This document shows positions 1-12,345 of a stretch of 64,000 bases of DNA, in pieces. Below the pieces are notes generated by a model. That model was not told the DNA's origin. It was given only the letters and a program-made list of their open reading frames with translations, and ran no database searches. The DNA lies in NCBI GenBank assembly GCA_963969595.1, contig OZ018416.1, positions 18,926,065-18,990,064 on the forward strand. Reading direction: 5' to 3'. Made by a program: the position numbers and the translations under genes. This DNA is from Neckera pumila. Its lineage: Eukaryota > Streptophyta > Bryopsida > Hypnales > Neckeraceae. Numbering within the stretch: the stretch's first letter is position 1; the number at the start of each line of letters is the position of its first letter.

Positions 1-289
1 CATGACTTTTGTACTTCCAGCAAGAGCTTGGTCCCCAACAACTTGAGTCCTATTGTCTCCTTGAATGGGAACAATAAATCTTTACTCACCAATTTAGAAT
101 CGGCTTCTTTAATCCTCGGCACTTCTCATGACTCATACTTCATCAGGTAGAAACATCCATTCCCGGTCCCTGCCCCCATTCTTGAACTCTAGATTGTCAC
201 CAAATCTGTCCATTAACCTCTCACCGCCGCAGGGGACGAAAAGTGTCCTCACAGAAAATTCAAAGTGTTGTAACTTTTGCATCCGATAC

Positions 290-740
290 CCAAATTCAAT
301 AAAATTTGTTGGTAAAGTTGCGCTCTCTCTTCTAGTTTGTGTGGTAAAATTTTCAGATCAATGCAAGTTGTATTGATTTCTTGGAAGCCAATAGAAGTTC
401 ACAAGTTCAATTTGAATTCACCAAACTGCATTTGAAGGCTGCAACTTCGGGGGCTTGTATCTCTTTCATCCAATGTTTGTTTTCAATAAAATTTGTTGGG
501 TTACGTTATCCTTGAAGTCTAGTTATTGTGGTAAGATTTTCATGTCAATCCAAGTTGTTTTGAATGCTTGGGAGCAATTCGAAGTTCAAAATCCCGCCAT
601 TCTTGGACTACAATGAACTTCGGCGGCTTGTGTCTTCTTCATACAGTGTCCATTTCCAATAAATGTTTTTGGAAAAGTTGCGCATACTAGTCTAGTTTGT
701 GTGGATAAAATTTCATATCAATCCAAGAAGTTATGAGTGA
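290..740. repeat. Three diverged ~180-bp direct repeats
   Basis: The same block recurs at about 297, 485 and 657. Each starts with CAATAAA..TTTGTTGG-like sequence, continues through a TCTAGTTTGTGTGG-like core, and ends with a TTTCA..TCAAT.CAAG motif. The copies are diverged but in register, so this is a short tandem array. No coding sequence is supported here; the 82-codon ORF overlapping its start resembles nothing I know. Confidence 0.5.
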
Positions 741-3312
741 CTGAGAAGCATTTTAGTAGAAGGAGGTTCATCCTCATATGTGTTTTTTGCAACTTTTCTT
801 GCCTATTTTTTGACATTTGCAAGCCGTTTTGCAAACACATTGAGTCAATTGAGTGATATTTTTTTAACCATTGTGTTTGTCTGTTGGTTTTGAATCACTT
901 TATAGTTTCAAGTTTTTTTATTTGAGTAGGTTTAGGAACCAAATTTCACCTCCAAGTGTGTTGCAAGGAAAATTTCAGCATTTTTTTTCAACATTAAAAC
1001 ATTATAATCTTGCAATCCATGCGGTCGAATGACTTCAAATTTGATCCACATCATCTACAATATGTTCACTACATGATTGTACGGTTAAGATCTCTATAAC
1101 TTAGTGACATTGAGATCTACATCACTTCAAAAGCACTACTGTTTTTGAACCCAAATGGGACTTGGGCGGTGAGGGGTTAATAAAAGTGTCCTACAAATGT
1201 TTAATTCTAATTTGTTGTTGCAATTGAAAGACACATATTTACTTCTCATTTGCTGACATCTGATTTTTGTAGATTTCAGTTCAGGGTCCATCTATGGGAC
1301 AATTTCAGTGGTCTAGGGAGCCAACACTTTGAAAAATCACGAAAATTACATACTACAATCGAAAAATCTATTTTTTTTTTTTGAGTATTCATGATTTTCA
1401 CTTCCCGTTAGTACAAAAATATTATTTTTAGGAAAAGTTGCCTCCAACTATGTTGAATTCCTTTTTTTGTGACGGTTTTGGGTGCCTCCACCGTACTGGG
1501 TTCTCATTCACACTAAAAAAACACTCTCCTATTTGTGATTTAATCAATTGCTTTCACCTACTCACAGAAACTTCACTCCAGTTGAACAATTGTCATACAC
1601 ACACTCATAAAAATAAAAATAGAGACAACACTCTGACTTTATTCAACTTTAACTTGATCTCACTTCCCATAACTACAGTAGGCATCATCAATTCCGACTC
1701 AAGTTGCACATACTCTCTATGAACACACTCAGATTAACTTGAACTGCCATTGTATTAATTCCAATTTGATTCATATAACAAATAAACGCAAACTGGTACA
1801 AATTTTCTTAAATCAATTTGAACACATTGTTCCTCTCAACATCTAGACTTTAAACACCAACTTGATAATACTTTCACTCAAACTGATTAACATCCCCAAC
1901 GTAAACAAATCGGTTTCAACATATCAATCAAACCTTCACGCCCCATGCAGGAATGCAAACGCATCCCATTTAGAATTTCTCTTTCGCCTTACGTTTAGTG
2001 GCACTTAGACACTTCCTAACTCCAATTTGACAGACAATCCTCCATGCAAGCACTTCCACTTTGAACGACACACAGTTACCCACAAAGACTGAATCATTCC
2101 AAATTCGGATAAGAATGCAACTCACGTACGTACATGCTCGACACCCCAAACTGCATCATACTCGCTTCGATTAATTCGAACTTGAACACGCAGCTATCAT
2201 TACCCAATTGGTAAATATTCTCATGACACACATAGTGTTACACACATTGATCACCTCTCCTCTTCCATCACATTCAAACAACTTCCATATTCAAAACATA
2301 CACATTCATTTCCAAGTAGTTTTAATTACTACTCAAAATCAACGGACTTCATTCACAACACAAGCTCATAACACATCATTCACAAACCACCTTGTATGTA
2401 ATTTTTATCGTGTTTAATCGAGTAGGCGAATAAATCACCACTACAGTTTACACATTGTTTCCATCAGTTTGTTTCTCCTCATAACATCTATCCAGCTTGA
2501 CTCTGCTTAATCTTCCTTAACACTGCCATGATCTTCCTTCATCACTCCGAACTCCTCATTCATCGATCTCAACCAACTAGTATTTGGAATCTGAACTTCC
2601 TCACACTCAAACACTCGAACTTCTCATGCATCTCACCTACAGATAATCTCCACACTTCTCGATCTGTCATACTATCACACATTCTCCAACTTGGACACAC
2701 GCACAAAAACAAAAGAATATATACGTAGCCAACTAGCTTTGGACTGGGACTCGCACTGGACTTCTCTCAACAGTGGGTGACCAACAATTCGGCTCAGAAA
2801 CGGACCTAATAGAATTCACAGTTACCAACTCGATCGGGAGAGACCCAACTCCAATAACAACTGCTTCAAAACAAAGGCCTTCATCCCACGTTGATGAAAC
2901 TTTGATGGCTGCCAACTTAATTGGGAAGCGCTAAATACCCCTTTTTACACTTCATACCAAATTGGATAAGCTACCTAACAGATTCAAACTAGACAACTAC
3001 ATCCCTGATTTAGCCACATCCATCCATCATCCCATTAGGCATTCACAACGAAGACTTTGATGGCTGCCAAGAAGACTCCAATTTGGGTCAAAATAGTTTA
3101 ACAAAATGACCCAATTGGACACAGAACTAACGAACAATTTGCCAAAATCAGGCAAACACACACAAATTCTACTAAAAATTGCAGAAAGAAAATCCAAATT
3201 GCTTATCTACAGAAAAAAATTTCATATCAAGCTAAGAAGTAATGAGTGACTAAGAAGCATTTTAGTAGAAGGAGGGTCAACTTTAAATTTGTTTTTTGTA
3301 ACTTTTCTTGCA
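711..3312. repeat. ~95-bp direct repeats flanking a 2.4-kb G-poor segment
   Basis: The sequence at 711-803 recurs in the same orientation at 3217-3312, sharing the run AGCATTTTAGTAGAAGGAGG and the following TTTTTTG.AACTTTTCTTGC. Between them, about 1740-3200 of the plus strand is strikingly poor in G and rich in C and A, with many CACA and CAACTTC-type words. Small ORFs occur, but none has recognisable protein content. It could be a small element bounded by direct repeats or a duplicated target. I see no pol-like coding sequence, primer-binding site or clean target duplication, so the nature is open. Confidence 0.35.
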
Positions 3313-4414
3313 AAAATTGAGTGGACACTTGTCTAGTATCCACTTAGTTTGAAATGGAACCACATTGGCTCTTATTCCATCCATTGGAGAAGTATAAGTT
3401 TACCAATAGCTGACAAATCTTAATATGTTCTCACATTATCAACAATCTATTTCAGAACCGCTTACTCTCCATTTCAGAGCTTCTTGTGAAGGATTGTTTG
3501 AAGAAGAGGGTTCCAATACAAGCCCACTATTATATTGCGTCACTGTTTGAACAATCTAATACTAAATTTGTACTATTGTAATACAATTGAGGAGATTATT
3601 GTATGCAATATTACATAAGTGCCAACTCAATATTGTTCAGGAGTTTGCTATATTGTATTGCATTGTTGATTGCTAAATATAATTTCAATACTGAATTTCA
3701 ATTTCAAAATTACAATTTCCAATCCATAAATACAATCTTTAGAATTGCGCAGTTGCAAATGCCCAAGAATTACAATCACTAATCCACACTATACCAATTT
3801 TTTAGTATTGTAATAGTTGCTTTACAGCACCTTTTGTTGTATCCCCCTGTGAACTCTAAAGCCATGTTTTTGTATTTTATAATACTCTAATCCTACCTCT
3901 AATCTCATAATTTACAAGCTCTTGTGTCTACTCACTAAAACTAAGAATGGATTCAACCATAGACTCAAATTTCTTCCTCCAAGTACCAATTCATGAACTT
4001 TGAAATGCTCACTATTGTAATACCAAAAATGCAATATGTCTTCATTGAAAAGTATATTCCTTCTTCAACTTCCAAAAAATGCAAACATGATTAAATAATC
4101 TGCAATGAACTTGAAAATTCATCTCATCTATCAATACGATTCTATAGTTCTATGCCAAAACATGATTTGCTCTCATTGTTACTCTAGAAAAGGTACAAAC
4201 ATGCACTTGAGAATGCCATTCTACCAAATGAACCAAAAAGCCAACCAATGAAAAATATAAATTCCAAAAGACTTTAAAATTTCAAAGGCATGCACATCAG
4301 AAACAAAAACCAATATCTTGATACACAACACTTATTCATCATCTAAGTCTTCTCTCAACACTTCTTGAATCAATTCTGGAACAATATTCAATCTTCGTCA
4401 ACAAGTACCAACTC
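3313..4414. other. AT-rich intergenic DNA
   Basis: No gene is supported. The stretch at about 3540-3850 is dense in ATTGTAATAC and CAATATTG words and reads like a decayed simple repeat. Confidence 0.5.
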
Positions 4415-5721
4415 TCAAGGATGAATTTCTCCATAACTTTGAATTTCTATCATGTGGAGCTTCATCTCACTTTCCTTCATGTCTCGATTGCCATTCATAG
4501 CCAAGTTTCCTTTCATACGCGACCATGCCAATTGTTTTGCTATCAATTTGAGAGCCTCATCTATTGAGTACCTTCTACCAAACTTCACAAGCACTATAAC
4601 GTTGCACAAAGCATCTGATTTAAAGAAGTCATCTTCATTCCACCACCAATGGTTGCCTACATTAAAGAAAAAAATAAATGAATTAAAGATTTGTAATTCA
4701 AAATGAAGTTCCTCTAAAATAAGCATTAGACATTAGAGGAAAAATGAGGTGACTATAAGGCCCTTCTTGTAACAACAAATTAGAGTTTAAGTGCCTTCAT
4801 GAACTTGATTTGAGTTGGCATGGGCCACTGTGACTTGGCTTTCCTTCCAATTGAAGTGCATCTGTACGCCAATGAAGGTGGAGCATTCAACAAATGCTGG
4901 AGTGTACTTTTGTGAATTTAGTTACCCCAAGCCTACTTGACCTTGACAAGAGGGTAACTTGAAATTGATATAGCCTAGGTATGCCACTTGGCAGCAAGCC
5001 AGGTCAATGTGACTCCATACATGTTTTAGAGTTTCCATGCTCCAAGGTAATTAACTTGAGAAGACAAAATTTGGATGCACTTACTAGTTACTACAGTGCC
5101 AAAAAACTAAATGCACTTAAATTCTAAAGGAGGAATTCTAGATCAACATAAAATTTCACAAACATATGGAAATTTTGCTTGTATGGATGTAAGAAGAAAT
5201 TATTAGTAGTTTGTAGTTTCAATGTTTAAGCTGGATTGAACTAAGCTTGCTCATGTTCCTTGTTTAAAGCAGCCTACTAAAGAGCATATTAAACTATAAA
5301 AAATTATAGAGCTTGCTATAGAGCATGTTCATTTGGAATGGCTAGAACAAAAAAGCAAGTTTATATGTATAATGAATCCACCCCATGCTACCTATGTCTT
5401 TGAAAATACCACCAAAAGTGCCTCTATGTTGATTGATTCCAGTTGGGGGAGCACATATGTCTCTATTTCCTCCAAGTTGGCCTTGCTAGATTTAAGTTGT
5501 TGCTCCAAATTATTAATGGTCTCAACAGCATCTGTAATAGTTTTGGCAATGGCCTAGATGTGCTCAAATGCAAATTTAACAAAGGCATGGTCCCCGCTTA
5601 ATTCTGCCTCACGTTTGAATTGAAACAGCAACTCTAGGTCTTTGTTGTCGTTTTGGAGTGCTCTCTTGGCTGCAACAAGGGCATGCTCTTCCATTGCCAC
5701 AAAGCCTTTTTGTCGAATAAT
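4415..5721 (-). pseudogene. Remnant of a spliced gene of unknown function
   Basis: Two minus-strand blocks look like exons of one gene. The upstream block (5721 down to about 5396) follows a good acceptor (pyrimidine-rich tract then TTGTAG). It encodes about 108 residues rich in Lys, Glu and Leu with heptad-like spacing, probably coiled coil, but one in-frame TAG interrupts it. The downstream block (about 4657 down to 4415) follows another acceptor (TTTAATGTAG). It encodes a segment starting NHWWWNEDDFFKSDALC and including GRRYSIDEALKLIAKQLAWS, and ends in a normal stop. I do not recognise the family. The TAG and the surrounding repeats suggest decay. Whether the two blocks are really joined is inference. 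Confidence 0.35.
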
Positions 5722-6306
5722 CTACAACTCAAACAAAAACCCAGTTATAACTTAGAAAAGGTCGGACAAATGCAAGGTCCAACAGTAGAAAGTTAAATTA
5801 GTTCTTGCAATGCTGGGGGATCCATATTTTAGGGGACCAAATGGGGATTCCAGTATTGGTGTGACTATGTTATGGGATACATGGCTAATTTAGAGGCACT
5901 GTCATTGCTTTTGGATTCACTTGTGGGATTCCATTCCAATTTTTTAATTAGCAGGGATTTTTGTCTTGCATGTTGGAGCTAGACTTCGTCACTGTTGTTG
6001 CACAGTGATATTGGTTCAAATTTAGAGGGTCCGTCCTCCATTTTTTACAGTTGTGTAAGTTACTACCGGCTGCAGTTAAAAAAAACTTGGGTAATTAACT
6101 GCCATTACAATTCCTCTCTATGAACAAGAATAGGGACCGTCAAACATTTGAGTTTGGAATTTTGATTTTAATGCATGCATTAACCAAATTCAGATAATTC
6201 ACCACTATTGTCTTCCTCATTTCTAAATTAATGAATGTGTCAAACTGCTTTCACCTCCATTACATTCAGTAGCAGTCACTGCGCCTGCCTTCCCTGGACG
6301 GAAGGA

Positions 6307-6363
6307 TGTGGAATATACCACATCATTTCATCCAAGGGATGAAATGGTGTGGTATATTCCACA
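6307..6363. repeat. Near-perfect 27-bp hairpin
   Basis: Arms 6307-6333 and 6337-6363 are complementary with one mismatch (a G-U pair in RNA) and a 3-nt loop. They begin TGTGGAATATACCAC and end GTGGTATATTCCACA. It is a cruciform-capable palindrome or the core of a tiny foldback element. No promoter context is visible. Confidence 0.75.
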
Positions 6364-6608
6364 CCAAATCAATAACTACAAGGACACTTGGCGAAACTTG
6401 TCAGAATCCAAGAAGAGACCTGAGTTAGGGACTTGAGTTAATTACAAGGTTGCAGATGCACATTGGTATTAACAACACCTTAAGTACTTTGAATTAAAGC
6501 TGTAATTCAAATAACAAACTTCTTCAAAATGGGAATCAAAATAGAGATCAATTATCTCAATGCTTGAATTGCATCACTTTGATGTGATTGTCATTCATGT
6601 TTTGTGTT

Positions 6609-7231
6609 TTCATTTGAAAAGACAACTCTATATATACACATGGGGTGGTAGGAGGTAGAACAACCCATGTGGGATAAATAAATTTGAACTTGTAGTTTCT
6701 CAAGCATTCATAGTTAAGTCAAAAACAAAAAATTATGTTAAAAGTAGAAATTTAGACCTCATTTAGGCATAGTAAAATAACTTTTCTCAAAAAACTTTGG
6801 ACTAAAAAAAGTTGGAAAATGAAGATAGGTTTCACCTCCAAAAACCCGTTTGGAATTTTAAATCTCTAATAAAAAGTTATGGACAAATCTCGAGAGAGGA
6901 TTTTTAAAAATGTTAAAGAAAATGTCCATTCCCACCCCCTCTCTCAAATTTGTCCATAACTTTTGATTGGAGATTCAAAATGCCAAATGGGTTTTTGGAG
7001 GTGAAACCTATCTTCATTTGCCAACTTTTTTTAGTTCAAACTTTTTGAGAAAAGTTATTTTACTATGCCTAAATGAGGTCTAAAATTCTACTTTTAACAC
7101 AATTCTTTGTTTTTGACTTAACTATGAGTACTTGAGAAACTACAAATTCAAATTTATTTATCACACATGGGTTGTTCTACCTCCTACCACTCCATGTGTA
7201 TATATAGAATTGTCTTTTCCCTTGAAATCTC
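6609..7231. repeat. ~620-bp inverted repeat, foldback element
   Basis: Arms of about 293 and 300 bp (6609-6901 and 6932-7231) are complementary at roughly 90 percent or better, with a ~30-bp spacer. Landmarks in both arms: CACATGG.GTGGTAGGAGG near the outside, CCTCATTTAGGCATAGTAAA in the middle, and AAAAGTTATGGACAAAT near the inside. Diverged pieces of the same arm appear at about 20490-20770 and 63140-63230, so it is a dispersed foldback (MITE-like) family. A transcript through it would form a long hairpin. Small ORFs over the right arm are shadows. Confidence 0.8.
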
Positions 7232-7690
7232 AAAATATGTTATTGATGACAAATGGTTGTAATGCATTATTCATTGGATCCTTTGCCAACATCTTTTTCT
7301 ACAACTATTCAGTGGGGTTTTTTGGGCGAAATTTTGCACTTGTCAGACTGTTTCAGCCTGTCGGACGCCCTCCCTCCAAATTTGCTCCAATGGTTTGGAG
7401 GCTTCTGGCGACACTTGTCCAAAAAAAAAACACTGCAACTATTTGTTGATTTGTATATTTGGTTTAAAAAAAACGAAACAAAACATAATGTACTGCCACT
7501 ATCCTAGCACCTAAGCTGACATTAATTATTTGAAGATGAATTTCGTGGATGAGGAGTCCAGGGAGGGAAAGGCAGCCTCTTTGAAGGCTACTGAATGTTA
7601 TGTCTCTGTTGAAAGAGATTTAGGGTTTATTGGATTATAAGACTTCTATATTTCTACCTTGACTCCCACTTAACCCAAAAGAATTCCAAA

Positions 7691-8035
7691 TTGATCTCAA
7701 TCCAAAGACCAGGTACATACTTGATTGGCACAATTAGCTTTCATCTTCCTTTGCACTGGAAAGGTGTAGTTTATAATCATGAAGGTAAGCTGGCTCAAGG
7801 TTTTTGGTTTGAGGTGGCCTCTGTGCTGACACCATCTCGAAAGGCCATGGTGCCACCGAGGACCCTAAACCCTAAACCCCGCTCCGTAACTGACTCACCT
7901 GAACCAACAACCGTAATTAATTCAATTGAATCCGAATCCGCTGAAGAGAGGCAAGTAAATGGACGTTGGCGCACTTATCCCTCCCCCCAAGTCGTTACCT
8001 CCAAAAATGTGGGCCATCTCAGCTTTGGTGCTTGA
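7691..8035 (+). other. Unassigned 114-codon ORF with telo-box motifs
   Basis: A 114-codon frame opens here. I recognise no family, and the composition does not strongly argue for a real protein. At 7862-7880 it contains two overlapping AAACCCTAA telo-box-like words, which in plants occur in promoters and as interstitial telomere remnants. It may just be intergenic DNA. Confidence 0.2.
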
Positions 8036-8236
8036 AGGGGCAAGTCAGACAGGCTTTGGCGCCACAAGGAGGACCTTGATCAAGCTACAAAGAGCCGGTC
8101 ATCATGGCACTAAGGTACCGCATGATGACTAGTTTAGCTTCGTTTAACCCACTAAGCCGCACTATGAGTACCTCATAAGCATGTTCATTAGGGATTCTTA
8201 AGGGCCTTATAGTCAGCCCACATTTTCTCTAATGGG

Positions 8237-11149
8237 GTTTTGAAGGCCTTTGGAAGACCACGAGTTTCCGGACTGTGGGAATTGTGGGAACTCTATGGAA
8301 ATTTTGCTACATCACCAATATGACATGGTCAAGAGATTGCTATGCTAGATATTATTAATTAAATAATTTTCAAACATTTAAATAATAATAATAATTTCTT
8401 TAAATAAAAATTTTAAGAATGAAAACTTTTTAATAGTTTTTTTTTAAATTTTGACAGAAAGGCATTGGTTCCCAACAGAGGGAACAACCCTGAAACAGTC
8501 TTCTGGAGGCCTCAAATCTCTCCCAATGGCTAGATCTAGAAAAAACATAGACTGACAAACAGATTTAGAAAGTAAGGTTGGAGCTAAATTTAGATCGAGT
8601 ACATACCTTAGCTTGACAAGTACAACACCGTAAGTTCATGACTAGAATTTTCACAAAACTAGAATAATTAAACCAAATTTCTCCAAACTAGGACTTCCTT
8701 TTGCTTAAATATCGATAGTGCTACACCAAAAACTAGACACTACAATGGTATATGCGGTTGCATTCACATCTTCTTTTTTTAAATGTGTCTATTCCTTTTG
8801 CACACGCCTCAACCCGACAATGGTATTTGAAACCCTAAACAAATTGGCAACAACATGGGAGTTGTTGAAAGGTGAAGCACGATGGAGCAGTGGCAAAATG
8901 AGCTCTTTTATGCCCTTTGAGACTCCATTGTCACCACAATACCTGTTGACCAAGCAAATTAAAGAATACCGAGGTGCTTGGAGGATACAACAGAAGACCA
9001 ATTTTTGTCTTGCGAGAGCCAAGAAGTTCTGCGCTTGGGAAGATAACATGGAAAGTGCCTTAGCATTGGGGCGAGTTTCTTTTGCTATTTTGAAATCCAT
9101 GCAAAACTTATTGTTGTTGTACCTTTTCCCAAGCTAGATTGAAGATGCTCTTCCTGGTCTTATGAACTCAAACATCTCTTTGAAATTTCATTTGCAAACA
9201 TCACTCAATTCATTTTCTAAAAGGATTACAGGTGCAAACAAAAAATTTTGTCACATAGGCGGAATTTTTTCACATATTGCCTACTTCACCCAAAATACTT
9301 TTGTAGAGTTGAAGTTAAAAAAAAATTCAATTCTTGTTTATGCACCCAAAAATGGTATTTTTAACAATTTTACTTGAAAATCACCCTCCATCCTTCAAGA
9401 ATTAATCTCCAAAGGACCAAGTGACTATTTAGTATATGCAAAAGGCTCGAGTAGTTTTGCACAAAATCAATTTTGGTTAGATGTTCTCAAAATTTTGACA
9501 CAAGAAGTAAGCGTATATCTTTTTGGTGGAAATATAATTTTTTTTCTAATTAGGTGCTAGTTAAAAAATTATGTTGTGTTGAAATTTTGGAAAAGCCACA
9601 ATAGCTTTAGGCAACATCTAAAAAGCTCCTCTTCTACTTCTAAAATTTGGTAGGTATGTAACTAATATGATATAGGATGCAATTGTAAAATAAAACCCAC
9701 TTATTGTGGAAAAATCTCAGTCTAGTTAGAATTCAAGTATGTAGCCCCATTGGACAAGGTCGGAAAAAAAATCCTTCTAACTTCAATAAATGTTGTAATT
9801 TTTCAATTTGTGTAGTGACTATGATAAAAGTTTTGAAAAAAACTCCTTGCATTTCAAAAGTAGTCTAGGACAAATTTGTCTGGTTCAATTTCAATAAATT
9901 TTTTTTTTTTTTTTTTTTTCTTGTTGCCTTAAAAAGTGGCAATTCTTGATAATTTCTACTTGAAACAAGCTGTAGTCCTTTAGGGGATAACAATAAATTA
10001 CTGTCAATATGCTAAATCTAATCTATTCATAATTGAATGGTGAAATTCTAATATTGTTTATATGTGAATCCCTCTTTTTACGCATGTTTCATTTTTAGAA
10101 TTTCTTTTGGATAATTAAAAAACTCTTTATTAAATTTTTTTTTTAATATAAGGTGCTATGAAATATTTATGACTATAACGTATACTAGTAAAATCTTATA
10201 CATTTGCCAAAATTGAAGTTTTAGAATTTAAGAAATATCTTTTTAACTTTGAAGTTAAAGTACTTTCAATGTAAATTTTAAAGTAAAAGATCAAGAATGA
10301 AAAACAAATAATGTTTGTAAATCTATATTTGGATTGAAAAAATAAGAGCTTGCAATTGCAATAATCCATTGAATTCTTAAATTTTGAAATACTTGGTACA
10401 AAACTTAAACTTGTTAGGCTTCATTTTCTTAGTTTATATCATATAAGAAAATAAAATTGAAAAAGTACAGTTTGAATTAACAAAATTACAGTTAGAGTTT
10501 TTAGGATTTATTTATATGATCAATCCCAAAATTTCTTTTATGCATGGAGTAAACGATATGCAAGGTTAATCATGCAAATTTTAATGAGTTGGCATCACAA
10601 TTTGTTTTGGTCCAAAACATAGTTTTTAAATTAGATGCTAAACTTGTTGGGGCATTATTTCTAAAAATAATAAATAGTACCAAAAAAGGAATATTTCAAG
10701 TCATAAAATTGTTTTCTTGAAGACAATATTTTTACTACAAGGTAATGAAGTTGCTATTCAATTAAAGTTCACCATATTAGATATAAATATACAATCCCAA
10801 TTTCAAGAATTTTTTTCTTAATTTAAATGATTCCTTGTGCTCCAATTTCCTTAAAATTTACAAATTAAATTTTGTTTTTCTATTTAGAGAGCTGTAGAGG
10901 TCACAAAGAAGTTGGACTTGGTTGGAGAAAACTATATACTTTTATTGTGAATATATTTGCATTGAAAGCTTAATAATGACCATTATAGTAGGGTTTTTTT
11001 AATTAAAATTATTTTAAAAATAAATTTCTCAAAGATCAAGGTAGGATAAAATTCAATTATTCATTAAAGGAACTTGCAAGCCCGAGAGGCATTTTGAAGT
11101 CAAACCTAAATTTTCATACAAATTTTATTTTATTTTAAATGTTTTTTTC
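8237..11149. other. AT-rich intergenic DNA with transposon scraps
   Basis: No gene is supported. An ORF of 139 codons at 8718-9137 has no recognisable features. A poly-T tract lies at 9899-9920. The sequence TCCTTTAGGGGATAA at about 9977-9990 is an isolated right end of the TTAA element family described below. The rest is AT-rich without structure I can name. Confidence 0.5.
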
Positions 11150-12083
11150 TTAACCCCTAAAGTTTCATGACTATGTAATCACCAAAAACGCTCCAAAACT
11201 GTCATTTCTAATACAACTACCAAATTTTTGGAAAAAAAAACGATTTTTGACACATGTAACCGTAGGATCTTGTAGTATGATATTTTGAAAACATGTGGTA
11301 AAAATTTCAGAAAATTCCACCGTGTGGATCATAAGATATAAGCATTCAAAGTCTTGAAAACCATTTTTTCAATCCTGCGAAAAACCGGGCAGCTGCACTT
11401 TGCAAGCTCACTTTTCAATGAAAAAATGCCGATAAAGGTGGTGCTTCTTTGAATTCAGTTTCCTAAACAAGTTTTCTATATGCATGAAAAATTTCACATC
11501 ATTTGGAATTGTACAACATATAGGAAAAAGATAGTAAGTAGAAAGAAGTAGAAAATGATTCAAAATACTAAATTGTTAAAAATTTAATCATGGAATTTAA
11601 AAATGCCAATCCCAAGGGTTGTAATGTTGTAATAATCAATCTACATCCTAAGATTTTATTTTTTTCCAAAAATATTGAAAAATGAGTTAAATAAACGACT
11701 TTAAAGTTTTTTTTAGAGTAGAGAATCCATAACTGCCCGCAAACCAAAAACCCTCATAACTTTTGACTCATTGATTGAAATGGAGTCACTCAAAGCTTTT
11801 TAAGTATATATAAATGTAGAAAACCAATTTTTTTTTTTAAATTCTGGAAAAAATGATTTTTTCTAATCTACCCAAACTGCCCGGTTACGAAAAAAAGTAA
11901 CATATCAGGTCACAACTTTTGACTCGTATTTCGAAATGTCATGAAACTTGGTACACATGAAGATATTCCTCGCCCCCACCTTCTATTAAAATTTCAGCCT
12001 CAAATATGGATATCTCTAGTCACACGTACCTGCCCAAAATTTCTATACAGCCAAAAAACGCATGTTGGTCCTTTAGGGGTTAA
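11150..12083 (-). mobile_element. TTAA-flanked non-autonomous element, subfamily B, copy 1
   Basis: The element body is 11154-12079 (926 bp), bounded on both sides by TTAA. Its ends are CCCCTAAAG on the left and CTTTAGGGG on the right. It has no ORF of note. It is nearly identical to the copy at 53771-54695 in the opposite orientation, for example over the segment with GGGCAGCTGCACTTTGCAAG, which implies fairly recent activity. TTAA target duplication is the hallmark of piggyBac-type transposons; that assignment is inference. Confidence 0.75.
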
Positions 12084-12345
12084 CTAAGAAAATGTAGATC
12101 CAATAACCTACTTCTTGGTTTATTTTTTTTTAAATGATGAAATTGTAGATTTTATACCACTTTGAAGGTAGCATCTTGAAAACTTAACCTTGAAGCGCTC
12201 CAACATCCAAAAATTGGATGACAAATAGAATGGAGGACTTACAACTGACAGAAAAATGAGAATCTTCATTCATCCATTTTTCTGGAAGTTGCAACATAGA
12301 TTCTGTGTTCACTCCTGATGATGGACACTACAATATTGAAAGCAA

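Larger units (their letters stand above)
4728..8236. mobile_element. Candidate 3.5-kb TIR element
   Basis: The left end (CATTAGAGGAAAAATGAGG, then TGACTATAAGGCCCTT) matches the reverse complement of 8200-8236 over about 37 bp with a few mismatches. Related ends occur at 20338, 21117 and 60168, so this is a real terminal family. Inside lie the coiled-coil exon remnant and the large inverted repeat at 6609-7231. I could not find a matching target-site duplication, so the boundaries and single-element interpretation are tentative. No transposase was seen. Confidence 0.35.

Noticed and set aside
1438..1722. Small ORFs in the G-poor region as genes
   Set aside because: Composition-driven, low-complexity His/Thr/Asn-rich translations with no family signal.
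7862..7880. Interstitial telomere
   Set aside because: Only about two CCCTAAA units; more likely telo-box motifs or chance.
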